From assembly GCA_013695255.1 (NCBI GenBank), contig JACDAV010000079.1, positions 1 through 6,968 of the forward strand: a DNA stretch of 6,968 bases, in the 5' to 3' direction. The position numbers and the translations under genes were made by a program. Shown here piece after piece: positions 1 through 5,283 of this stretch. The notes under the pieces were generated by a model. It ran no database searches and was not told where the DNA came from. It was given only the letters and a program-made list of their open reading frames with translations. Every line of letters begins with the position of its first letter. The stretch's first letter is position 1. The DNA comes from Chloroflexota bacterium (GTDB lineage: Bacteria > Chloroflexota > Limnocylindria > Limnocylindrales > CSP1-4).

Positions 1-318
1 GCCGCCGCTGCCGGCCCTCCGACGGCCGCCGCCGCGCCGGCTGGCGGGCAGGAAGCCACCGTGCTTCCAGCGAGCTCGCCCGGTGATGGCGACATATTCG
101 TGACGGAGGCGAGCGGTGCCCCGCGCGACCGCACCGGCACGACCCAGGGCACGACCGGCGGCACCACGCCGCCGCCGGTCATCGAGGCAGAGCGTCTCCC
201 GGCCGAGACTCCGACCGACCGGGTGCGTGCAACCGTCGCCGTTGCGTCGGTCGTCATGGTCACGGCCGGCATCGCGCTGTGGCTCGCGATCGGGTGGCGC
301 CGCCGGAGAAGGGCCTGA
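1..318 (+). CDS. C-terminal part of a membrane-anchored protein of unknown function (5' end outside window)
   Basis: The reading frame is open from base 1 to a TGA at 316-318, so the gene most likely begins left of the window. What is visible is an Ala/Gly/Pro/Thr-rich, probably disordered stretch, then one hydrophobic segment (about 229-297, including VAVASVVMVTAGIALWLA) and a short tail of five arginines and an alanine. This is a C-terminal single-pass membrane anchor with the basic tail in the cytoplasm and the low-complexity part outside. An alternative is a complete 85-residue protein from the GTG at 61, which has an AGGA at 50-53 at reasonable spacing. I favour the partial reading because the same low-complexity composition continues upstream of that GTG. 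No catalytic domain is visible and the function is unknown. The next gene starts 39 bases downstream, beyond a long hairpin, suggesting co-transcription. Confidence 0.6.
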   Translation, partial: AAAAGPPTAAAAPAGGQEATVLPASSPGDGDIFVTEASGAPRDRTGTTQGTTGGTTPPPVIEAERLPAETPTDRVRATVAVASVVMVTAGIALWLAIGWRRRRRA

Positions 319-349
319 CGGGAACCACGGTCGCCGGTGGTCCGTCAGG
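314..349 (+). promoter_or_regulatory. Intergenic hairpin covering the ribosome-binding site of the anti-sigma-like gene
   Basis: CCTGACGG (314-321) is perfectly complementary to CCGTCAGG (342-349). Inside it, after a two-base bulge (GA, 322-323), ACCAC (324-328) pairs with GTGGT (337-341) around an eight-base loop. That is 13 base pairs in a 36-base element. The left arm contains the TGA stop of the upstream gene (316-318). The right arm contains the AGG of the AGGGA Shine-Dalgarno sequence (347-351) for the ATG at 358. No T-tract follows, so it is unlikely to be an intrinsic terminator. The inferred role is translational coupling: the folded RNA hides the ribosome-binding site until a ribosome finishing the upstream gene opens it. 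The pairing is seen directly; the role is inferred. Confidence 0.55.
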
Positions 350-357
350 GACGTGAT

Positions 358-1095
358 ATGACCGACCCGCGCGCGGCGCACGCCGATCACGACCTCCTCC
401 TCGTCGCCGCTCACGCGGCCGGCGACCTGGACGGCGATGACGGCCGGCTAGCCAGCGGCCTCATTGCCGAATGCCGGGAGTGCAGCGACCTGCACGCTGA
501 TCTGCAGTCGCTCTCGACGGCCGTCCGCAACCTTCCCGCTCCCGTCCGAACCCGCGAATTCCTGGTCAGCCCCGGCGACGCCGCCCGGCTGCGTCGCGCG
601 GGCTGGCGCCGGCTCCTCCAGGTGTTCGCCGGTTCACGCCTCGGTCTGGCGCGACCCGTCGGCGCGGCTTTCGCGAGCCTCGGATTGGCCGGCCTGTTGC
701 TGACCGCGCTGCCGTCCATTCCGCTCGGAGGATCGGTGGCCGCCCCGTCCCGGTTCGGCGCCCCGGCGATCGAGTCGCAGGCCGGGGAGGACAGCGGCAG
801 CAGCGGCGCGGGCGCAGGCGAGAGCGGGGCCCGCACCAACCTCGGCAGCGATACCGGGGTCGGCAGCGGAGGGCCCGCCGCCTCGTCCGTACCCCTGAAG
901 GGCGCCCCGGCGGAGGTCGCCGGCGACGGCCCCGCACGACAGGAGCAGGACGCGCCCGCCACCGAGGACGATGAGCGGGCACTGACAGAGCGGGCTACCG
1001 ACGCGATCCTCACCGTGCTCTCCGGGACGTTCCTGGTCGTGGGCCTCGGGCTGTTCGGGCTTGGCTGGGCTCGCCGCCGGACCAGGGACGGCTGA
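358..1095 (+). CDS. Anti-sigma-factor-like membrane protein with N-terminal zinc-finger-type domain
   Basis: A 245-residue protein. I chose ATG 358 because AGGGA at 347-351 lies six bases upstream; the GTG at 337 in the same frame has no good ribosome-binding site and would add seven residues. Residues 8-80 form a compact helical domain with His11, His19, Cys39-x2-Cys42 and His46, resembling the zinc-finger anti-sigma (zf-HC2/ZAS) fold. The classical His three residues before the first Cys is absent (Leu35), so zinc binding is uncertain and might use His11, His19 or His46. A hydrophobic segment follows at about 101-121. Next comes a Gly/Ser/Ala/Glu-rich low-complexity loop (124-205), then a second membrane segment (about 216-237) and a basic tail. 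The expected topology is domain inside, loop outside, tail inside. Such proteins usually hold an ECF sigma factor at the membrane, but none is visible here; a partner gene may lie to the left. The anti-sigma role is inferred from family resemblance only. Confidence 0.7.
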   Translation: MTDPRAAHADHDLLLVAAHAAGDLDGDDGRLASGLIAECRECSDLHADLQSLSTAVRNLPAPVRTREFLVSPGDAARLRRAGWRRLLQVFAGSRLGLARPVGAAFASLGLAGLLLTALPSIPLGGSVAAPSRFGAPAIESQAGEDSGSSGAGAGESGARTNLGSDTGVGSGGPAASSVPLKGAPAEVAGDGPARQEQDAPATEDDERALTERATDAILTVLSGTFLVVGLGLFGLGWARRRTRDG

Positions 1096-1139
1096 ACCTC
1101 GGGCCAGCCAGGCGAAGCGTGCCGTGCCACGCCGGCCGG

Positions 1140-1145
1140 TACACT
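1140..1145 (+). promoter_or_regulatory. Candidate -10 promoter element upstream of polA
   Basis: TACACT lies in the otherwise very GC-rich 108-base gap before polA and matches the bacterial -10 consensus at four of six positions, including the key TA and final T. No convincing -35 hexamer occurs 16-18 bases upstream (the sequence there is around GCGTGC). If used, transcription would start near 1151-1153, giving a leader of about 50 bases containing the 1169-1188 hairpin. This would separate polA transcription from the two membrane-protein genes on the left. The element is a weak match and the call is tentative. Confidence 0.35.
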
Positions 1146-1168
1146 CCGGGGACCGTCCCGATCCCCGC

Positions 1169-1188
1169 GGCGCCCATGCCCGGGCGCC
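1169..1188 (+). promoter_or_regulatory. GC-rich hairpin in the polA leader
   Basis: GGCGCCC (1169-1175) and GGGCGCC (1182-1188) form a perfect 7-bp all-GC stem with a six-base loop (ATGCCC). The stem ends six bases before the polA Shine-Dalgarno sequence at 1195-1198. It has no T-run after it, so it is not a standard terminator. It could shape the polA leader or reduce ribosome access. It may also be a chance product of the high G+C content. Confidence 0.35.
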
Positions 1189-1194
1189 CTCGCC

Positions 1195-1198
1195 GAGG
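1195..1198 (+). promoter_or_regulatory. Ribosome-binding site of polA
   Basis: GAGG with a five-base spacer before ATG 1204. It supports that ATG over the in-frame ATG at 1216, which would remove the start of the conserved N-terminal strand that leads to metal ligand Asp8. Confidence 0.6.
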
Positions 1199-1203
1199 CC
1201 TCC

Positions 1204-4146
1204 ATGGAACGCCTGATGCTGCTCGACGGCTACGGGCTCGTCTACCGCGGCTACTTCGCCCTGCCGCCCCTGACGACGTCCCATGGCGACCTCGTGAACG
1301 GGGTCTTCGGCTTCTGCAGCATCGTCCTCCGCGGCTTCCAGGACCTCCAGCCGGACTACGTGGCCGTCTCGTTCGACCTGCCAGGCCCCACCTTTCGTCA
1401 CGAGCAGTACGCCGAGTACAAGGCGACTCGCACGAAGATGCCGGACGACCTGCGGGACCAGTTCCCCAAGGTCCGTGAGGTGGTCAAGGCGCTCCGGATC
1501 CCGGTCTACGAGATGCCCGGCTTCGAGGCGGACGACGTGATCGGGACGATCACCCGCCAGGTCGAGCCGAACGAGAACCTGGAGACCACGATCGTGACGG
1601 TCGACCTGGACATGCTCCAGCTCGTCGGCCCGCGGACGAGGCTGATGACGACCCGCTCCGGTGTCGAGAACACGGTCATGTACGACGTGGCGCGGATCGA
1701 CGAGCGGTTCGGGCTGCGACCGGACCAGATGATCGACTACAAGGCGCTCAAGGGCGACCCGACGGACAACATCCCAGGCGTGCCGGGCGTCGGGGAGAAG
1801 ACGGCGGCCAAGCTGATCCGCGAGTTCGGGACGCTGGACACGCTCTACGGGCGGCTGGCGGACGTCCAGCCCCCGAAGCTGGGGCTGAAGCTGGAGGAGT
1901 ACCGCGACCAGGTCCTCCGCGGCCGGGAGCTGTCGCGGATCGTGCGGGACCTTCCGGTCGAGCTGGATCTCGAGGCGGCTCGCCTGGGCGACTACGACCG
2001 GGACACGGTCGTGCGCCTGTTCCGCGAGTACGAGTTCCGGACGCTGATCGAGCGGCTGCCGCAGATGGCCGGCGAGTCCGCGGCGGAGCGGGTGGACAGT
2101 CTCCGTGCGGTGGTCGAGAGTGGCTCCGTCCCAGCGGCACGGGTCGCGGGCCAGGCGCGTCCCGCCGGCTGGGGACCCGGCCGGCCAGCCAGATCTCCGG
2201 ACGGCGCCGAGCTCCAGCTGCGCCTCGACTTCGACGCGGTCGGCGGGCCTGCCGGCGCGACCGACGGCAGCGTCCGTGACCGTGCCGCGGTCGACGGCCA
2301 GTCACCCGGCGACCTCACCGCCGCGGTCGGCGCCGCGATCGTCGACCCGGGACGGATCGAGGTCCGCGATGCCGCGTCGATCGACCAGCTCGAGCCCTGG
2401 CTCCGGGCCCAACCGGCGATCGGCGTATCCCTGGCGCTGGACGATCCGCGACCGAGGCGCGGCACAGCCCTCGCCCTGGCCGTCGCGGGCGCCGACGGAC
2501 GCGTGGTGGCGGCGGACGGGCCGGACGCCGCCGATGGCCTGCGCCGCCTGGTGAGGCGCATCGGCGTGCCGCTGGTCGGTCACGAAGTCAAGCCGATCCT
2601 CGCCGCCGGCTTCGCGGACGATCCCGACCGGCCGCCGAGCCCGGTCGCCTTCGACACGCAGATCGCCGCCTACATCCTGAACGCCGCGCTGCGCAGCCAG
2701 ACGATCGCCGACGTGGTCGCGGAGCAGATCGACCAGATCCTGCCGCCGGTCGCGGAGCTGCCGCCCACCGCCCGGGCGGGTCTCGAGGCGCTGTCCGCGC
2801 TGGCGGTCCGGGAGCCGCTCGAGCGGCGGCTGGTCGACGAGCGGCTCGATCGCCTGTACCGCGAGGTGGAGCTGCCGCTCATCCCGGTCCTCGCGCGGAT
2901 GGAGGCGGTCGGCGTGGCGCTCGATCGGGATGCGCTGGCTGTCCTCGATCGTGAGTTCCGGGCGGAGATCGACCGGCTCGAGCGGGAGATCCACGCCGAC
3001 GTGGGCCACGAGTTCAACCTCGGCAGCCCGAAGCAACTGGAGCAGATCCTGTTCTTCGAGCTCAACCTGCCCAAGGGCAGGCGGACGAAGACCGGCTACT
3101 CGACGGACGCGTCGGTCCTCGAGGAGCTGCGGCCGGCGCACCCGATGATCGACAAGCTGCTCGAGTGGCGGGTCTACACCAAGCTGCGCTCCACGTACGT
3201 GGAAGCGCTGCCGACGCTGATCGCGCCGGACGGCCGGCTCCACACGACCTTCCACCAGGCGGTGGCCTCGACCGGCCGCCTCTCGTCGTCCGACCCGAAC
3301 CTCCAGAACATCCCGATCCGGACGGCGCTGGGGCGGCGGATCCGGCACGCGTTCGTGGCCGGCGCACCGGACCTCGTGCTCCTGGCGGCGGACTACTCGC
3401 AGGTCGAGCTCCGGATCCTCGCCCACGTCTCGGGTGACGAGCACCTCAAGGACGCCTTCGCCCGCGGGGCGGACATCCATCGCGAGACGGCCGCCCGCGT
3501 GCTGCACAAGCCGGCCGAGGCGATCACGCACGCCGAGCGCTCGATGGCCAAGATGGTCAACTTCGGGCTGGCCTACGGGATGAGCGACTTCGGGCTCGCC
3601 AGCCGGGCAAATATTCCCCGCAGAGAGGCGCAGGAGTTCATCAACAGCTACTTCGCCGCTTACTCCGGGATCAGCTACTACATGATGGCGATCAAGGACC
3701 AGGCGAAGAGCCAGGGCTACGTCGAGACGCTCCTCGGGCGGAAGCGCCAGATCCCGGAGCTGCGTGCCGCGAACCCGGCGCTGCGCGGCGCGGGCGAGCG
3801 GATGGCGATCAACATGCCGATCCAGGGCACGGCGGCGGACATCCAGAAGATCGCGATGATCCGGGTCGCCGACCGCCTGGCGGCCAGCGGGCTCAGGGCC
3901 CGGCTCCTGCTCACCGTCCACGACGAGCTCCTGTTCGAGACGCCCCGCGAGGAGGTCGAGCCACTGGCGGCGCTCGTGCGCGAAACCATGGAGGGCGCCC
4001 TGCCGCTCGCCGTGCCGCTCGTCGTCGACGTCAAGGTCGGCGACGACTGGGAATCGATGACCCCGCTGACCCGGGCGGACGCCATCGCGGCCGAGGCGGA
4101 CGAGCTGCCGGACGAGGCGGTCGTCGCGGCGCCGCTCGTCGGCTGA
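1204..4146 (+). CDS. polA: DNA polymerase I (5' nuclease and polymerase active; proofreading domain degenerate)
   Basis: A 980-residue family A polymerase that fills gaps in excision repair and replaces Okazaki primers. Residues 1-290 are the 5' nuclease. Its metal ligands are present: Asp8, Asp58, Glu108/Asp110/Asp111, Asp134/Asp136 and Asp185/Asp188, plus a helix-hairpin-helix (GVPGVGEKT, 192-200). Residues 300-375 are a low-complexity linker. Residues 380-560 match the 3'-5' exonuclease fold, but the E. coli Asp355 and Glu357 positions align by eye to Ser409 and Ala411, the Asp424 region is shortened, and no Asp501 motif is found, so proofreading is probably lost. The polymerase domain (about 560-950) is intact: RLSSSDPNLQNIPIR (692-706), motif A DYSQVELR (Asp730), motif B with Arg779, Lys783, Phe787 and Tyr791, QGTAADI (874-880), and motif C VHDE (Asp907, Glu908). 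The family normally ends just after Trp949; here an acidic/Ala-rich tail of about 30 residues follows. At 980 residues it is longer than E. coli Pol I (928). mutM follows, a known repair partner. Confidence 0.97.
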   Translation: MERLMLLDGYGLVYRGYFALPPLTTSHGDLVNGVFGFCSIVLRGFQDLQPDYVAVSFDLPGPTFRHEQYAEYKATRTKMPDDLRDQFPKVREVVKALRIPVYEMPGFEADDVIGTITRQVEPNENLETTIVTVDLDMLQLVGPRTRLMTTRSGVENTVMYDVARIDERFGLRPDQMIDYKALKGDPTDNIPGVPGVGEKTAAKLIREFGTLDTLYGRLADVQPPKLGLKLEEYRDQVLRGRELSRIVRDLPVELDLEAARLGDYDRDTVVRLFREYEFRTLIERLPQMAGESAAERVDSLRAVVESGSVPAARVAGQARPAGWGPGRPARSPDGAELQLRLDFDAVGGPAGATDGSVRDRAAVDGQSPGDLTAAVGAAIVDPGRIEVRDAASIDQLEPWLRAQPAIGVSLALDDPRPRRGTALALAVAGADGRVVAADGPDAADGLRRLVRRIGVPLVGHEVKPILAAGFADDPDRPPSPVAFDTQIAAYILNAALRSQTIADVVAEQIDQILPPVAELPPTARAGLEALSALAVREPLERRLVDERLDRLYREVELPLIPVLARMEAVGVALDRDALAVLDREFRAEIDRLEREIHADVGHEFNLGSPKQLEQILFFELNLPKGRRTKTGYSTDASVLEELRPAHPMIDKLLEWRVYTKLRSTYVEALPTLIAPDGRLHTTFHQAVASTGRLSSSDPNLQNIPIRTALGRRIRHAFVAGAPDLVLLAADYSQVELRILAHVSGDEHLKDAFARGADIHRETAARVLHKPAEAITHAERSMAKMVNFGLAYGMSDFGLASRANIPRREAQEFINSYFAAYSGISYYMMAIKDQAKSQGYVETLLGRKRQIPELRAANPALRGAGERMAINMPIQGTAADIQKIAMIRVADRLAASGLRARLLLTVHDELLFETPREEVEPLAALVRETMEGALPLAVPLVVDVKVGDDWESMTPLTRADAIAAEADELPDEAVVAAPLVG

Positions 4147-4150
4147 GGTG

Positions 4151-4213
4151 ATGACGCTTCCGCGCGTGCCGGCCCCGCCGCGCCCGGTCGGCCTGACCGA
4201 CACGGCCTCGTAG
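4151..4213 (+). CDS. Possible 20-codon leader ORF between polA and mutM
   Basis: An ATG four bases after the polA stop opens a 20-codon frame that ends at TAG 4211-4213, one base before the mutM ATG. It fills nearly the whole gap. GAGG at 4145-4148 overlaps the polA stop, but its two-base spacing to the ATG is shorter than usual, so initiation would depend mostly on ribosomes that have just finished polA. The predicted peptide is Pro-rich (it includes PAPPRP) and resembles nothing I know. The mutM start itself lacks a clear Shine-Dalgarno sequence, which makes a relay from polA through this ORF to mutM attractive. Short open frames arise easily by chance at this base composition, so the call is speculative. 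Confidence 0.25.
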   Translation: MTLPRVPAPPRPVGLTDTAS

Positions 4214-4214
4214 C

Positions 4215-5282
4215 ATGCCTGAGCTGCCCGAGGTCGAGACGGTCGCCCGGGACCTCCGGCCGCGGCTGCTGGGGGCGGAGATCGCCGGCGCGCGCGTGTC
4301 CTGGGCGCGCACGCTCCGCACGCACGAGCCCGAGGCGTTCGCGGCCGCAGCCACGGGACGGGTGGTCGAGGCCGTCGGGAGGCGCGCGAAGCTGCTGGTG
4401 ATCGAGCTGTCCGGCGGGCTGGCGATGACGATCCATCTCAAGATGACCGGCCAGCTGTTCGTCGTGCTCGCGTCGGCGCTGGCGGATCCATACGTCCGGT
4501 TCGTGCTCGAGCTGGCGGACGGCCGCGAGCTGCGGTTCCGTGACATCCGCAAGTTCGGGCGGGTGGGACTCTACGAGCGGGACCCGTCCACCGGCGACCT
4601 CGTCGTCGAGCGCGGCGGCGCCGGCGTGTTCGCCCGGACGGGGCCCGAGCCGCTGGACGAGGCGTTCGGGCTGCGCGAGTTCCGCCGGCGGCTGCGAGCC
4701 CGGCGCGGCCGGCTCAAGCCGCTGCTGCTGGACCAGACGTTCCTCGCCGGGGTCGGCAACATCTACGCGGACGAGGCGCTGTGGGCTGCCCGACTCCATC
4801 CTCTGCGGCCGGCCTCGTCGCTGCGGCCGGCGGACGAGAAGCGCCTCTTCGACGACATCCGGCGGGTCCTGACCGAGGCGATCGAGCGCCGCGGCAGCAG
4901 CGTCGACGACTACACGGCGCCGGACGGCGACGGCTCGATGCAGGAGCGGCTGCAGGTCTACCAGCGCACGGGGGAGCCGTGCCTGCGCTGCGGTCGGCCC
5001 GTCCGACGGATCGTCATCGGTGCCCGCTCGACGCACTTCTGCTCGTGGTGTCAGCGGCTCCGTGCCGCCGAGCGTGCGGGCGCGACGGCGATCCTGCGCA
5101 CGATCACGGGCGGCGTGCCGGCTCGCCGTGGCCGGCGCTGGACGGAGCTGCCGGCGGCCGACGGGGCATCTGGCGAGACCCCGGAGGAGGTCGCGCGCCG
5201 TCGGTCGGAGCGGACTCGCCGGGCGGCCGCCACCCGGCGGGCCGCGGCGCGCCGGGCGATGACGTCGCCCCGCGAGGCGTAG
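4215..5282 (+). CDS. mutM: Formamidopyrimidine-DNA glycosylase (Fpg/MutM) with basic C-terminal extension
   Basis: A 355-residue bifunctional glycosylase/AP lyase that excises 8-oxoguanine and formamidopyrimidines. The start is fixed by the obligatory PELPEVE after Met1: Pro2 is the nucleophile and Glu3 the acid. Other family residues are present: Lys59 (GRRAK), Met77 (HLKMTG), Arg112 and Phe114 (the triad that fills the gap left by the flipped base), Asn182 (GVGNIYADE, in the helix-two-turn-helix region), and a C-terminal zinc finger, Cys256-x2-Cys259-x16-Cys276-x2-Cys279, with Arg271 that contacts the DNA phosphate. Family members usually end just after this finger, at about 270-290 residues. 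Here about 73 more residues follow, with 15 Arg among the last 55, predicted disordered and positively charged. There is no clear Shine-Dalgarno sequence before the ATG, so translation may be coupled to upstream reading. The stop is one base before the ABC-F start. MutM leaves a one-base gap that Pol I can fill, which fits its neighbour. Confidence 0.96.
   Translation: MPELPEVETVARDLRPRLLGAEIAGARVSWARTLRTHEPEAFAAAATGRVVEAVGRRAKLLVIELSGGLAMTIHLKMTGQLFVVLASALADPYVRFVLELADGRELRFRDIRKFGRVGLYERDPSTGDLVVERGGAGVFARTGPEPLDEAFGLREFRRRLRARRGRLKPLLLDQTFLAGVGNIYADEALWAARLHPLRPASSLRPADEKRLFDDIRRVLTEAIERRGSSVDDYTAPDGDGSMQERLQVYQRTGEPCLRCGRPVRRIVIGARSTHFCSWCQRLRAAERAGATAILRTITGGVPARRGRRWTELPAADGASGETPEEVARRRSERTRRAAATRRAAARRAMTSPREA
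5274..5277 (+). promoter_or_regulatory. Ribosome-binding site of the ABC-F gene, inside the end of mutM
   Basis: GAGG with a six-base spacer to the GTG at 5284. It lies within the last codons of mutM and supports this GTG start and coupled translation. Confidence 0.55.
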
Positions 5283-5283
5283 C

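Noticed and set aside
196..318. Sortase-type cell-wall sorting signal at the end of the first protein
   Set aside because: The order LPAET, hydrophobic segment, Arg tail is suggestive, but LPAET does not fit LPXTG because the fourth residue is Glu. A plain membrane anchor is enough.
1117..1132. Small hairpin (GCGTG/CACGC) after the anti-sigma-like gene as a terminator
   Set aside because: It has only five base pairs and no T-run follows.
1119..1478. A plus-strand frame overlapping the polA start in another phase, including an ATG in the leader hairpin loop (1176)
   Set aside because: It has no ribosome-binding site, its translation is Arg/Pro/Gly-rich, and most of it lies inside the conserved 5' nuclease region of polA.
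4168..4201. Two overlapping weak stems (4168-4192 with one G-T pair, and 4187-4201) between polA and mutM as a terminator or attenuator
   Set aside because: The stems are short, one has an 11-base loop, no T-tract follows, and such pairings are common at this base composition.
2302..4203. A 633-codon open frame on the minus strand opposite polA
   Set aside because: Very long antisense frames are expected opposite GC-rich genes. The translation is low-complexity (Arg, Asp, Gly, His, Val) with no recognisable domain, and the plus strand encodes an unmistakable Pol I.
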